From Geminicoccaceae bacterium (GTDB lineage: Bacteria > Pseudomonadota > Alphaproteobacteria > Geminicoccales > Geminicoccaceae): a stretch of 64,000 nucleotides of DNA. The notes below the pieces were generated by a model that saw nothing but the letters and a program-made list of their open reading frames with translations, had not been told where the DNA came from and searched no databases. A program made the translations under genes and the position numbers. This document shows, piece by piece, positions 8,644 through 18,363 of the stretch. The DNA is taken from positions 1 to 64,000 of the forward strand of contig JANXAZ010000004.1 in the NCBI GenBank assembly GCA_025062095.1, in the 5' to 3' direction. Every line of letters starts with the position of its first letter. Within the stretch, counting starts at the first letter, position 1.

Positions 8644-10032
8644 TCACGCGGACCGGCGCAGACGGGCGATGAAAAAGCCGTCCATGCCGCCGCGTTCGGC
8701 CCAGGAGCAGGGAAGCGTGCGGACCTCGCCCGAAGGTGCGAGAAGCGCGGGCAAGCCGCGCAGCTCTGCTGCGCGGACGGGGGCGCGCTCGAGATTCGGG
8801 GTGCGCTCCAAAAGAGCCCGGATGCGCTCTTCGCCCTCCTCGCGCTGGAGCGAGCAGACGGCGTAAACGAGCACGCCGTCGCGGGCGAGCATCTGCACCG
8901 CGGCATCCAGCAGACGGTCTTGCAGCGCGACCATGCGCTCGACGTCGGAGGGCCGCTTGTGGTGCGGCACGTCCGGATGACGGCGGATCGTCCCGGTCGC
9001 AGAGCAGGGAGCGTCGAGGAGAACGAAAGGCGCGGGAGCGGGCGGTCGCCAGCTCGTCGCATCGGCTTCCACGAGCTCCGCCGCGAGCCGGGTGCGGGCG
9101 AGGTTCTCGCGCACCCGCGCGAGGCGCGGCCCCGAGAGATCCACGGCGGTGACGCGCGCGCCCATGGCGGCGAGCTGCATGGTCTTGCCGCCCGGCGCGG
9201 CGCATAGATCCAACACCCACCGATCGCGGACCTCGCCCAAGAGCCGAGCCGGGAGCGTCGCCGCCACGTCCTGAACCCAGAAGGCGCCTTCGGCGTAACC
9301 CGGAAGGCTCTCGATCGCCACGCCGACCGGACGGCGGACCACGTCGAGCCACAGAGGCTCGGCGCCGAGGGTCAGGGCCGCTTCCGCGGGATCCCCGCGC
9401 ACCACGAGATCCAAGGGCGGTTCGCGCGCGTGAATTTCGGCGATGGCGCGCGCCGTCGCCTCGCCGAAGGCACGAACCCAGCTCCGCCACAGCCAGTCGG
9501 GCGTGTTCAGCCGCGGACCGTCGAGTTCGGGCAGACGATCCTTGAAATGCCCGGCCACCCGGCGCAGCACGGCATTGATCATCGGAACGGCCTTCTCGTG
9601 GCCGTGACGGGCGAGTTCGACGGTGGTGTGCACGGCGGCGTGCGGGGGCGTACCGAGGAAGGCGAGCTGGGCGATCCCGAGCCGCAAGATGTGACGCAAG
9701 CGCGGCGGCTCGGGTTTGAAGCGCAAGAAAGGCGAGGCGAGGGCGTCGAGTTCGGCCATGTGGCGCAGGACCGTGGCCACGAGAAGACGCGCGAGCTGAC
9801 GGTCGCGCGGGGCCAGCTGCGCGAGGTCGGGATGGCTCGCGAACGCCTCCTCGAGCGGGCGCTGATCGGGCCCGAGCACCGCATCGAGCACGTCGAGGGC
9901 TACCGAGCGGGCCGTCGCTTGGGGCCGCTTCGGTTCGAGGACGGGCGGTCCGCCGTGGGCCGGGCCGCGACGCGGGGGAGGTTCGGGCGGTCCCTTGCGA
10001 CGCCGCGGCGGTTCCTCGATCCGTCCCCTCAT
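8644..10032 (-). CDS. rsmB: 16S rRNA (cytosine-967 C5)-methyltransferase RsmB/NOL1-NOP2-Sun family
   Basis: A 462-residue protein. After a basic, disordered N terminus (~40 residues) comes a NusB-like RNA-binding domain (residues ~40-170: [13 protein letters not shown]...[10 protein letters not shown]). The SAM-dependent methyltransferase domain has [14 protein letters not shown] (motif I), the catalytic [10 protein letters not shown] about residue 320 and [13 protein letters not shown] containing the second Cys. RsmB methylates C967 of 16S rRNA. The ATG at 10032 overlaps the upstream lysyl-tRNA synthetase stop by 4 nt (ATGA). Confidence 0.92.
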   Translation of the reverse strand: MRGRIEEPPRRRKGPPEPPPRRGPAHGGPPVLEPKRPQATARSVALDVLDAVLGPDQRPLEEAFASHPDLAQLAPRDRQLARLLVATVLRHMAELDALASPFLRFKPEPPRLRHILRLGIAQLAFLGTPPHAAVHTTVELARHGHEKAVPMINAVLRRVAGHFKDRLPELDGPRLNTPDWLWRSWVRAFGEATARAIAEIHAREPPLDLVVRGDPAEAALTLGAEPLWLDVVRRPVGVAIESLPGYAEGAFWVQDVAATLPARLLGEVRDRWVLDLCAAPGGKTMQLAAMGARVTAVDLSGPRLARVRENLARTRLAAELVEADATSWRPPAPAPFVLLDAPCSATGTIRRHPDVPHHKRPSDVERMVALQDRLLDAAVQMLARDGVLVYAVCSLQREEGEERIRALLERTPNLERAPVRAAELRGLPALLAPSGEVRTLPCSWAERGGMDGFFIARLRRSA

Positions 10033-11612
10033 GCCGCTTCCGCCTCCCGAACCAGGGCCTGGTCGATGAGCGCGAGGGTGTCCCGGATGCCGTAGATCGC
10101 GACGAAGGTACCGAAGCGGGGACCTTCCGACTGCCCGAGCAGGGTCTCGTACAAGGCCTTGAACCAATCGCGCAGATTGGCGAAGCGGTGGGCTCTGCCG
10201 ATCTCGTAGAGTAGATTTTGGATCGTCTCGCCGTCCGTGCCCTCGGGCAGCTCGGCGAGGCGCGCGCGCAGAGCGCACAGCGCTTCGCGCTCGAGGGCGG
10301 TCGGCGCGCGGAACCGGCGCGCCGGCAAGACGAAGTCGCGGCAATAGGCGAGGGCGTGCTCGACCAGACGCGCGAGCTTGGGGTGCGTCGCGGGCGAGAC
10401 ACCGGGTACGTAGCGGGAGATGTAACTCCACAACAGTTCGGCCGACTGCGCGTTGAGCACGCTCGCGAGGTTCAAGAGCATCGAATACGAGATCGGCATT
10501 TTGTCGACCGGTGGATCGCCGTCGTGGATGTAGAATACCGGGTTACCGATTTTTTTCTCGTCGTCCTGCTCGGGATAGGCCTCGAGCAGCTGTTGATATT
10601 CGTCGACGTGGCGCGGAATGACATCGAAATACAACCGCTTCGCGGCCTTGGGTTCCTTGTACATGAAGAGGGCGAGGCTCTCGCGGGTGCCGTAGCGCAA
10701 CCACTCCTCGATGGTGAGGCCGTTGCCCTTGGACTTCGAGATCTTCTGCCCGTTCTCGTCGAGAAAGAGTTCGTAGGTGAAACCTTCGGGAGGCTCGCCA
10801 CCGAGAATACGGCAGATTTTGCTTCCGAGCCTCACCGAGTCGATTAAATCTTTACCCGACATCTCGTAGTCGACGTCGAGCGCGACCCAGCGCATCGCCC
10901 AGTCGCATTTCCACTGCATCTTACAGTGTCCGCCGGTGACCGGGACTTCGGTGAGCGTGCCGTCCTCGTCGCGGAAGATGACGGTGCCCGAGGCCGGACG
11001 CGTTTCGAGGATCGGAACCTGCAGCACCCGTCCCGTCTTGGGCGAGATCGGCAGAATGGGCGAATAGGTCGCGCGGCGTTCGGGACCGAGCGTGGGCAGA
11101 ATGACCTCGCGGATCTCGTCGTGGTGCTCGAGCACCTTGAGAAGGGTGGCGTCGAAACGGCCGCTCTTGTAGCACTCCGTGGCGCTCAAAAAGGTGTAGG
11201 AGAAGCCGAAGTCGTCGAGGAACGCCTTGAGCCTGGCGTTCATGTGATGACCGAACGATTCGTGGGTTCCGAACGGATCGGGGATAGAGGTCAGCGGACG
11301 CCCGAGATACTGGGCGACCATTTCGCGATTGGGGATGTTGTCGGGAACTTTGCGCAAACCGTCCATGTCGTCGGAGAAAGCGACGAGCTCGGTCGGCAGA
11401 TCGTGCAGCCGCGCGAAAGCCCGGCGCACCAGGGTCGTCCGGAACACTTCCCCGAAAGTGCCGATGTGCGGCAGTCCCGACGGACCGTAACCGGTCTCGA
11501 ACAGGACGTAGCCTTTCGCAGGGGGCCGACGGCGCACCCGCTCGACCACCTTGAGGGCCTCGAGCACGGGCCAGGCCTTGGAACGCGCGAACAACTCGCG
11601 GCTGACGGTCAT
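10029..11612 (-). CDS. lysK: Lysyl-tRNA synthetase, class I
   Basis: This 527-residue class I LysRS is the archaeal-type enzyme that replaces the class II enzyme in most alphaproteobacteria. It charges tRNA-Lys in the cytoplasm. The HIGH-like motif is [11 protein letters not shown] about residue 45 and the KMSKS-like motif is KISKSKG about residue 290, with FETGYGPSG before and the C-terminal alpha-helical cage region. The frame is open upstream of 11612, but ATG 11612 ([15 protein letters not shown]) fits the usual N terminus. The downstream rsmB start overlaps its stop. Confidence 0.95.
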   Translation of the reverse strand: MTVSRELFARSKAWPVLEALKVVERVRRRPPAKGYVLFETGYGPSGLPHIGTFGEVFRTTLVRRAFARLHDLPTELVAFSDDMDGLRKVPDNIPNREMVAQYLGRPLTSIPDPFGTHESFGHHMNARLKAFLDDFGFSYTFLSATECYKSGRFDATLLKVLEHHDEIREVILPTLGPERRATYSPILPISPKTGRVLQVPILETRPASGTVIFRDEDGTLTEVPVTGGHCKMQWKCDWAMRWVALDVDYEMSGKDLIDSVRLGSKICRILGGEPPEGFTYELFLDENGQKISKSKGNGLTIEEWLRYGTRESLALFMYKEPKAAKRLYFDVIPRHVDEYQQLLEAYPEQDDEKKIGNPVFYIHDGDPPVDKMPISYSMLLNLASVLNAQSAELLWSYISRYVPGVSPATHPKLARLVEHALAYCRDFVLPARRFRAPTALEREALCALRARLAELPEGTDGETIQNLLYEIGRAHRFANLRDWFKALYETLLGQSEGPRFGTFVAIYGIRDTLALIDQALVREAEAA

Positions 11613-11740
11613 GGTCGAAAACGCGTCTCGAGCGGGTTCGTCGGGTTCACGGAAGGCTCCGTCTCGGTTGGCGGACGGGCGACACCTTCCCGGTCGGCGA
11701 ACATAGGCGATCCGTACCTTTCCGCCACGGGCGGCCGCCC

Positions 11741-12265
11741 TCAATCGACGCGAACGAGCTCGCGACGGTAACGCTTCCAGTTGGCGACATAAGCGCGGGT
11801 CCCGCGGGCCATGCGTTCGAGCTGATCGGGCCGCACCTCGCCGACGATCTTGCCCGGAATCCCCATGACCAGGCTGTTGTCGGGGATCTCCTTGCCCTCG
11901 GCGACGAGCGCTTTCGCCGCGATCAGGCAGTTGCGCCCGACTTTGGCGCCCGTGAGGACCATCGCGCCGATCCCGACGAGCGAGCCCGAGCCGATCGTGC
12001 ACCCGTGGAGCACGGCGGCGTGGCCGACCGTGACGTCGTCTCCGACCACGAGCGGATAGCCGGGATCGGTGTGGCAGATGGTGCCGTCTTGGATGTTGGT
12101 CCGCGCGCCGATCTCGATCGGCTCGCCGTCGCCTCTCAGCACACAGTTCCACCAGATGCTCGCTTCGCGACCGAGCTTGACACGGCCGATGATCACGGCC
12201 GTGGGCGCTACCCAGAAATCCTCGCTCTCCGTCTCGAGTTCGTATTCACCGAGGCGGTAAATCAT
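11741..12265 (-). CDS. Gamma-carbonic anhydrase-like hexapeptide-repeat protein
   Basis: A 174-residue left-handed beta-helix protein of the gamma-carbonic anhydrase/PaaY/YrdA type. Hexapeptide turns run through residues ~20-140 ([52 protein letters not shown]). Candidate zinc-binding His residues occur in [16 protein letters not shown] and LHGCTIG. Many members lack measurable carbonic anhydrase activity, so the reaction is uncertain. The ATG at 12265 overlaps the argC stop by 4 nt, so it is coupled to argC; the two are frequent neighbours in alphaproteobacteria. Confidence 0.85.
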   Translation of the reverse strand: MIYRLGEYELETESEDFWVAPTAVIIGRVKLGREASIWWNCVLRGDGEPIEIGARTNIQDGTICHTDPGYPLVVGDDVTVGHAAVLHGCTIGSGSLVGIGAMVLTGAKVGRNCLIAAKALVAEGKEIPDNSLVMGIPGKIVGEVRPDQLERMARGTRAYVANWKRYRRELVRVD

Positions 12266-13209
12266 GAGGAATCTCCGCTCGTCTCGAGCCCGAGCATCAG
12301 GTGCAGGTTCTGCACGGCGGCACCCGAGGCGCCTTTTCCCAGATTGTCGAGACGCGCCACGAGGACAGCCTGACGACGTGCCTCGTTTCCGAACACGAAG
12401 AGTTCGACCTCGTCCCGCCCGGCGAGGGCCGTGGCATCCAGACGCTCGATCCGCTGATCGCTCGAAGATGTCGGCATCACGCGAACGAACCGCTCCCCAC
12501 GGTAACGTTCGGCCAGTACCGCCTCGAGGTCGCGCGCGCGGGGGCGCATCGGAAGCGCATCGAGATGCAGCGGTACGCACACCAGCATTCCCTGCCGGAA
12601 ATTCCCGACCGAAGGAACGAAGATCGGCCGACGCTCGAGCCTCGCCCACTTCTCGATCTCGGGCAGATGTTTGTGCTCGAGCCCCAAGGCGTACAGCTCG
12701 AAAGGCGGAGCACTCCCTCGCTCGTACGCTTCGATCATGCTCCGTCCGCCTCCCGAATAGCCCGAGACGGCGTTGATCGCGAGCGGGAAGTCGGGAGGCA
12801 GAAGGCCGGCATCGACGAGCGGCCGCAGCAAAAGGATCGCACCCGTCGGATAGCAGCCGGGGTTCGCGACGCGCCGTGCGCGAGCGATGGCTTCGCGCTG
12901 CCCGGGGGCCAGCTCGGGCAGGCCGTACACCCAGCCGGGAGCCGTGCGGTGCGCCGTGCTGGCATCCAGGATCCGCGGACTCCTTTCACCCAGCTCCGCG
13001 GCGAGCGCGACCGTCTCGCGCGCGGCTTCGTCGGGTAGGCACAGGACGGCGACGTCGACGGTGGCGAGGAGGGCTCTTTTGGCCTCGGGATCCTTGCGCC
13101 GCGCGGGATCGACGGCGACGAGCTCGATCGCCTCGAGGGGCGCCAAGCGCTCTCGGATCCCGAGACCGGTCGTACCGGCTTCTCCGTCGATGAAGACCCT
13201 GGCGCGCAT
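12262..13209 (-). CDS. argC: N-acetyl-gamma-glutamyl-phosphate reductase, type 2
   Basis: A 315-residue ArgC of the short (type 2) class. It reduces N-acetylglutamyl phosphate to the semialdehyde with NADPH in arginine synthesis. The N terminus VFIDGEAGTTGLGIRERL contains the NADP-binding loop, and the catalytic Cys lies in VANPGCYPTGAILLLRPL about residue 115, with SGYSGGGRSMIEAYE and the substrate-binding HKHLPEIE following. The C-terminal segment LDNLGKGASGAAVQNLHLM is diagnostic. Upstream (13210-13313) is a divergent spacer shared with the repair helicase. Confidence 0.95.
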   Translation of the reverse strand: MRARVFIDGEAGTTGLGIRERLAPLEAIELVAVDPARRKDPEAKRALLATVDVAVLCLPDEAARETVALAAELGERSPRILDASTAHRTAPGWVYGLPELAPGQREAIARARRVANPGCYPTGAILLLRPLVDAGLLPPDFPLAINAVSGYSGGGRSMIEAYERGSAPPFELYALGLEHKHLPEIEKWARLERRPIFVPSVGNFRQGMLVCVPLHLDALPMRPRARDLEAVLAERYRGERFVRVMPTSSSDQRIERLDATALAGRDEVELFVFGNEARRQAVLVARLDNLGKGASGAAVQNLHLMLGLETSGDSS

Positions 13210-13313
13210 GACCGCGTCCCGTCGGCGGCTCGAGACCGCCTTTTAAGCGGCCGCGGTCGCGCGGTCGAGCCGGACCGGGTGACCAGCGGCGCCGCCCGCG
13301 CTAGATCGCGACC

Positions 13314-15764
13314 ATGACCGACGCACCCTGTGCGGCGCACGCACCTCTCGACGGTCTCGCCTCCCTTCCCGCCCGCTTCGTCGCCTGGTTCTCCGCTCGC
13401 GGCTGGCGTCCGCGGGCGCATCAGCTCGCGATGCTCGCACTCGCCCGCGAAGGACGCGATGCGCTTCTCGTGGCGCCGACGGGCGGAGGCAAGACGCTCG
13501 CCGGCTTCCTGCCGAGCCTGGTCGAGCTCGCGCGAGAAGGCGGCGGATGCGGGATCCACACCCTCTACGTTTCCCCGCTCAAGGCTCTCGCCGCGGACAT
13601 CGCGCGCAATCTCGAAACGCCGATCCGGGAGATGGGTCTGAGTGTGCGCATCGCCGTACGCACCGGGGACACGTCCCCCGCCCAGCGCGCGCGCCAGCGG
13701 CGCCGGCCTCCCGACATCCTCCTCACCACCCCGGAATCGCTCGCTTTGATGTTGTCTTATCCCGATGCCGCGGAACGGTTCAGGGGCTTGCGCGCGATCG
13801 TCCTCGACGAGGTGCACGCGCTCGCCGAAAGCAAAAGGGGCGCTCTTTTGGCTCTGGGCGTCGCGCGGCTGCGCAGCCTCGCTCCAGACGCTCGGATCGT
13901 CGGGCTTTCCGCGACCGTAGCCGATCCCGACGCCCTGTGCCGATACCTTTCGCCCGAACCGCGGTCGGTCGCGCTCGTCCGGGGCGAGGCCGGCGCACCG
14001 CCCGAGGTCGAGATCTTGATCCCGGACGCGCGCATGCCCTGGGCCGGGCATTACGCCACGCACGCGGCCGCAGCGATCCTCGAGCTCGTCCGTCGGCACC
14101 GGACGAGCATCGTCTTCGTCAACACGCGCGCGCAAGCCGAGGTGCTCTTCGGTCTGTTGTGGCGACTGAACGAGGACAATCTCCCGATCGCGCTGCACCA
14201 CGGATCGCTCGATGCCGAACAACGCCACAAAGTGGAACGGGCGATGGCCCGAGGGGGTTTGCGCGCCGTGGTCGCCACGTCTTCGCTCGATCTCGGGATC
14301 GACTGGGGCGACGTCGACCTCGTCGTGCAGGTCGGTGCTCCCAAGAGCGTCGCGCGGCTTCTGCAGCGCATCGGGCGCGCCAACCATCGACTCGAGGAGC
14401 CTTCGCGCGCGGTCCTCGTGCCCGCGAACCGTTTCGAGGTGCTGGAATGTCTGGCGGCGCGCGAGGCCCTCGCGGAAGCCGCGTTGGACGGCGGTGCGAT
14501 CGTCGCCGGCGGGCTGGACGTGCTGGCCCAACACGTCACCGGCGTGGCCTGCGCGGGACCGTTCGATGCCGACCGGCTCTACGAAGAGGTCCGCCGCGCG
14601 GCACCGTACGCCGCGCTCGCGCGCTCCGACTTCGACGCCGTTCTCGATTTCGTCGCCACGGGTGGTTACGCCCTCGGGGGCTACGAACGATACCGTCGTC
14701 TCGTGCGCGGATCCGACGGATTGTGGCGTCTGGCCGATCCCCGCCTCGCCTGCCGCTACCGGATGAACATCGGAACGATCGTCGAAGCACCCGTGATGCA
14801 CGTGCGGCTCGGTCCTCGCGGTCGCCGTCTGGGCGAAGTCGAAGAATATTTCGTGAGTACGCTCGCACCCGGCGACACCTTCCTTTTCGCCGGTCGGCTG
14901 TTGGAGTTCGTCGGCGTTCGCGAGGACGAGGTCGTGGTGCGCGCCGCCAAACGGGCGCGCGATCCCAAGGTTCCGACCTACGCGGGCGGCAAGCTGCCGC
15001 TCACGGATACGCTCGCGACGCGGGTCAGGCGCATCCTCGCCACGCGCGAGCGTTGGCCGCAGTTGCCGGCTCCCGTGCGCGAATGGTTGGAGGCCCAGAT
15101 TCGGCGATCGAGCGCGGGCGAAGCGGAGGAGCTCTTGGTCGAGACGTTCCCTCGGCGTGGACGCCACTTCCTCGTCGCTTACCCTTTCGCCGGGCGGAAC
15201 GCGCACCAGACCTTGGGCATGTTGCTCACCCGCAGAATGGAGCGGCTGCGGCTGGCCCCGCTCGGCTTCGTCGCGTCCGATTACTGTATCGCGGTTTGGG
15301 GACGGGTCCCGATCGAGCGGCCGGAAGAACTCTTCACGGCCGATCTCTTGGCCGACGACCTCGAAGAATGGATGGCCGAGAGCACCGTCCTCCGCCGCGC
15401 GTTCCGCAATTGCGCGGTAGTCGCCGGGCTCGTCGAACGCCGTCTTCCCGGCCGCGAAAAGACCGGCCGGCAGGTGACGATGAGCACCGACCTCCTTTAC
15501 GACGTGCTGCGCAAGTACGAGCCCGATCACGTGCTGTTGCGCGCCGCGCGCGCCGAAGCAGCACAGGGCATGATCGATCTCGGACGACTTTCGGATCTCT
15601 TGAACGCGATCCAGGGCCGGATCCGACACGAGCGTCTGTCCCGCATCTCTCCCTTCGCGGTGGCGATCATCGCCGGGATCGGCAAGGAGTTCGTGGGCGG
15701 CGAGGCGCTCGACCAAGAGCTCGAGGCGGCCGTCGCCGAGCTGCTCGCCGAGGCCATGGCATGA
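13314..15764 (+). CDS. Ligase-associated DNA damage response DEXH-box helicase (Lhr-like)
   Basis: An 816-residue superfamily 2 helicase of the Lhr family. It has Walker A APTGGGKT about residue 58, DEVHALAE (DEXH), GLSATVADPDAL (motif III SAT), then the second RecA domain with TSSLDLGIDWGDVDLV and QRIGRANHR (motif VI). A winged-helix and long C-terminal Lhr-specific domain follow. Related proteins form a bacterial ligase-associated repair cassette with an exonuclease, an ATP-dependent ligase and PdeM. Here only helicase and PdeM are present together, with the stop overlapping the PdeM start (ATGA at 15761-15764). Confidence 0.92.
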   Translation: MTDAPCAAHAPLDGLASLPARFVAWFSARGWRPRAHQLAMLALAREGRDALLVAPTGGGKTLAGFLPSLVELAREGGGCGIHTLYVSPLKALAADIARNLETPIREMGLSVRIAVRTGDTSPAQRARQRRRPPDILLTTPESLALMLSYPDAAERFRGLRAIVLDEVHALAESKRGALLALGVARLRSLAPDARIVGLSATVADPDALCRYLSPEPRSVALVRGEAGAPPEVEILIPDARMPWAGHYATHAAAAILELVRRHRTSIVFVNTRAQAEVLFGLLWRLNEDNLPIALHHGSLDAEQRHKVERAMARGGLRAVVATSSLDLGIDWGDVDLVVQVGAPKSVARLLQRIGRANHRLEEPSRAVLVPANRFEVLECLAAREALAEAALDGGAIVAGGLDVLAQHVTGVACAGPFDADRLYEEVRRAAPYAALARSDFDAVLDFVATGGYALGGYERYRRLVRGSDGLWRLADPRLACRYRMNIGTIVEAPVMHVRLGPRGRRLGEVEEYFVSTLAPGDTFLFAGRLLEFVGVREDEVVVRAAKRARDPKVPTYAGGKLPLTDTLATRVRRILATRERWPQLPAPVREWLEAQIRRSSAGEAEELLVETFPRRGRHFLVAYPFAGRNAHQTLGMLLTRRMERLRLAPLGFVASDYCIAVWGRVPIERPEELFTADLLADDLEEWMAESTVLRRAFRNCAVVAGLVERRLPGREKTGRQVTMSTDLLYDVLRKYEPDHVLLRAARAEAAQGMIDLGRLSDLLNAIQGRIRHERLSRISPFAVAIIAGIGKEFVGGEALDQELEAAVAELLAEAMA

Positions 15765-16495
15765 AGCCCCATCCGATCCGGCTGTGCGGCCAGGAGTTCT
15801 TGCTCGATCCCGCGGGCGCTCTCGTGTGGCCGAAAAGGAGCGCGCTCGTGGTCGCCGACCTCCACCTCGGTAAGGCCGACGCGCTCGCGCGGCGCGGCCT
15901 TTTGGCTCCGCCTTACGAACTCGAGGAAACGCTCGCCCGCCTCGAGGCGCTCGTCGTGCGGTACCGACCGGAGATCGTCGTGAGCCTCGGCGACGGCCTT
16001 CACGATGCGGGTGCGGCACAGGCGCTCGAAAGTCAACGGTTCGATCGCCTCGGCGCGCTCGTTCGCCGTCAGCGATGGCTGTGGGTGACGGGGAACCACG
16101 ATCCGGTGGTCCCGATCGCGTTGGGCGGCGCCGTGCTGCCTCGCTTCGTGTGCGACGGCTTGACCTTCGTGCACGTTCCTTCGGGTGCCGCGGCGGAAGT
16201 GGCCGGACATCTGCATCCGGTGGCGCGCGTGGCGACGCCCGCGGGTCCCGTGCAACGTCGACGCTGCTTCGTCGGCGACGGCGAACGCCTGCTCCTGCCC
16301 GCTCTGGGAACCTTCGCGGGCGGCCTCGACGTCCTCGACCCGGCCATCGCCGGCCTGTTCCCGGGCGCGTTCACGGCGTATCTCCTGGGAGCGCGACGGA
16401 TCTTCGCGGTGTCGTCGCGCCGGCTCGTGCGGGAACCCGATCCCAGGCGGCACCGGCTCCAAGCCGGTCGATCCTCGCCCCGATCCCTCGCGTAG
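15761..16495 (+). CDS. pdeM: Ligase-associated DNA damage response endonuclease PdeM
   Basis: A 244-residue calcineurin-like metallophosphoesterase. The metal-binding motifs are VVADLHLGKADA about residue 30 (D-x-H), VSLGDGLHD about residue 73 (GD), VTGNHDP about residue 107 (GNHD) and AGHLHPVAR about residue 149 (GH). The sequence order and length fit PdeM, partner of the upstream Lhr-like helicase in a DNA end-processing pathway. The ATG overlaps the helicase stop by 4 nt. The C-terminal ~20 residues are Arg/Ser/Pro-rich and probably disordered. Confidence 0.9.
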   Translation: MKPHPIRLCGQEFLLDPAGALVWPKRSALVVADLHLGKADALARRGLLAPPYELEETLARLEALVVRYRPEIVVSLGDGLHDAGAAQALESQRFDRLGALVRRQRWLWVTGNHDPVVPIALGGAVLPRFVCDGLTFVHVPSGAAAEVAGHLHPVARVATPAGPVQRRRCFVGDGERLLLPALGTFAGGLDVLDPAIAGLFPGAFTAYLLGARRIFAVSSRRLVREPDPRRHRLQAGRSSPRSLA

Positions 16496-16523
16496 ACAGG
16501 ACGGGATCCCGCGCGAGCGAACG

Positions 16524-17966
16524 ATGATGCAACCGATCCTCCTCTGGTTCACGCGCGATTTGAGGCTCGCCGACCACCCGGCGCTCGATGCCGCCGCCCG
16601 CGGCGGCGATCCGATCGTCGCGCTTTTCGTGCTCGACGATGCGTCGTGGGGTAGCTGGGCGCGCGGTGCGGCCTCCCGCTGGTTTCTCGCCGGGGCCCTC
16701 GAGGCGCTCGCATCCGATGTGCGCGATCGCGGCGGCCGGTTGGTCCTGCGGCGCGGGCGTGCGGACGAAGTGGTCGCCTCGGTGGCGCGCGCGGTGCGGG
16801 CGCGCGCGGTGTTCTGGACGCGCCATTACGACCCCTGGGGCCGTTCCGTGGAACGGCGCCTCGAGGCGCGTCTGGGGGAACTCGGGGTCGAAGCGCGCGC
16901 CTTCCCCGGCTTCCTGATCCGCGAGCCGCAAGAAGTGCTCCAGCGAGACGGCGAGCCTTATCGCGTCTTCACGCCGTTTTCGCGCGCCTGGCTCGCCCAC
17001 CAGCCGCCGCATCCGCCGCTGCCGGTACCCGCGCGGATCGCTTTCGCCGACCTCGGGCTTCCGAGCGAAACGGTCGAAACACTCGCGCTCAGGCCGACGA
17101 AACCGGACTGGGCACGAGGGCTGCGGGCGTGCTGGGATCCGTCCGAGCGCGGGGCGGAAGCCCTGCTCGAGCGGTTCCTCGAAGGCCCCGTCTGGAACTA
17201 CGCCCGCGATCGCGATTTTCCCGCTCGTGCGGGGGGTTCGCGTCTGTCGCCGCATCTCGCGATCGGGACCGTCTCGCCGCGGCGCGTCTATTGGGCCGCG
17301 CTCGCCCGTGCCGAAGCGACGGGACGCGGCTTTCCGGCGGTATGGCCTTTCGTTCGCCAGCTCGTCTGGCGCGAGTTCGCCTGGTCCAACCTCTTCCACT
17401 TCCCGGAGCTGCCCGACCGACCGCTTCGCCGCGAATTCGAAGCCTTCCCGTGGGCAATCGATGCACGGCTCCTGCGCGCCTGGCAGAAGGGGCGCACGGG
17501 ATATCCGATCGTCGATGCCGGCATGCGCGAGTTGTGGACGACGGGCTGGATGCACAACCGCGTGCGGATGATCGTCGGGTCTTTTCTCACCAAAGATCTC
17601 CGCATCCCCTGGCAAGAGGGCGAACGCTGGTTCTGGGACACGCTCGTGGATGCCGACCTCGCGAACAACGCCATGGGCTGGCAGTGGGTGGCCGGCTGCG
17701 GCATCGATGCCGCGCCCTATTTCCGGATCTTCAACCCCGTTCTCCAGGCCAAAAAGTTCGATCCCGAAGGAGATTACGTCCGGCGCTGGGTGCCCGAGCT
17801 CGCCCGGCTGCCCGCCGCCTGGATCCACGAGCCCTGGAAGGCGCCTCCGCTCGTTCTCGAAGAAGCGGGGGTTCGGCTCGGGCTCACCTACCCCCCTCCG
17901 ATCGTCGATCACGAGATCGCGCGCAAAGAAGCCCTCGACGCCTTCGCCGCTTTGCGCACCGGCTGA
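16524..17966 (+). CDS. phrB: Deoxyribodipyrimidine photo-lyase
   Basis: A 480-residue CPD photolyase of the cryptochrome/photolyase family, which repairs cyclobutane pyrimidine dimers using light. The N-terminal antenna domain (ILLWFTRDLRLADHPAL) is followed by the FAD-binding domain with GGSRLSPHLAIGTVSPR, WPFVRQLVWREFAW, the FAD/DNA contacts GYPIVDAGMRELWTTGWMHN and the Trp electron-transfer region ANNAMGWQWVAG...YFRIFNP. ATG 16524 is taken because it gives the expected start (two adjacent ATGs, 16524 and 16527). It lies 28 nt after pdeM, so a repair operon of helicase, nuclease and photolyase is plausible. Confidence 0.95.
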   Translation: MMQPILLWFTRDLRLADHPALDAAARGGDPIVALFVLDDASWGSWARGAASRWFLAGALEALASDVRDRGGRLVLRRGRADEVVASVARAVRARAVFWTRHYDPWGRSVERRLEARLGELGVEARAFPGFLIREPQEVLQRDGEPYRVFTPFSRAWLAHQPPHPPLPVPARIAFADLGLPSETVETLALRPTKPDWARGLRACWDPSERGAEALLERFLEGPVWNYARDRDFPARAGGSRLSPHLAIGTVSPRRVYWAALARAEATGRGFPAVWPFVRQLVWREFAWSNLFHFPELPDRPLRREFEAFPWAIDARLLRAWQKGRTGYPIVDAGMRELWTTGWMHNRVRMIVGSFLTKDLRIPWQEGERWFWDTLVDADLANNAMGWQWVAGCGIDAAPYFRIFNPVLQAKKFDPEGDYVRRWVPELARLPAAWIHEPWKAPPLVLEEAGVRLGLTYPPPIVDHEIARKEALDAFAALRTG

Positions 17967-18047
17967 CGCATCGGCCGCTTGGTGTCGAGCTCGTTCGCGC
18001 GTATAAGGTCGTGTCTTCGGAAGAGCGGCCCCGCGAGGAGGCGGAGA

Positions 18048-18356
18048 ATGGTGCGAGCGGGCTCGTTGTGCGCGGCGCTTTTGATCGCGAGCCACCCGGC
18101 GGCGGGACACGACTGGTATCAGGGCCTGCGCAATCCGGTGGGCGAGCTGTGCTGCGGGGTGCGCGATTGCGCGCCGGTCGCAGAGTGCGCCCTCGAAGGC
18201 CGCGCCGGTGTCGTCCACCGCGGCGCCTGCGTGCCGATCCCGCCCGATCGTCTCGTGCCCATCCCTTCGCCGGACGGACGCGCGCACTTGTGCACGCGTC
18301 CGCATCCCACCCTCGGCGAACGCATCGTCTGCGTCATCCTCCCGGGTAGCGCCTGA
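18048..18356 (+). CDS. Small secreted Cys-rich protein of unknown function
   Basis: A 102-residue protein. A signal peptide is visible (MVRAGSLCAALLIASHPAAG, cleavage likely before HDWY). The mature part begins HDWYQGLRNPVGELCCGVRDC and contains further Cys residues (ECALEGRAG, HRGACVP, HLCTRPHP, RIVCVI), probably paired as disulfides in the periplasm. Proteins with an HDWY...CC...DC N terminus are widespread as hypotheticals in alphaproteobacteria. Start ATG 18048 follows GAGG purines at 18036-18045. It lies 80 nt after the photolyase and faces the desulfhydrase gene tail to tail. Confidence 0.75.
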   Translation: MVRAGSLCAALLIASHPAAGHDWYQGLRNPVGELCCGVRDCAPVAECALEGRAGVVHRGACVPIPPDRLVPIPSPDGRAHLCTRPHPTLGERIVCVILPGSA

Positions 18357-18363
18357 GCGCCGT

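Noticed and set aside
6248-10402. A 1384-codon open frame on the minus strand across the YbaK gene, tRNA-Gly, purH and rsmB.
   Set aside because: It is Arg/Ser/Ala-rich, lacks any domain, and overlaps four solid genes. Long shadow frames are expected at this GC content.
12735-16019. A 1094-codon minus-strand frame opposite the helicase and PdeM genes.
   Set aside because: No recognisable domain; it is antisense to two well-identified genes.
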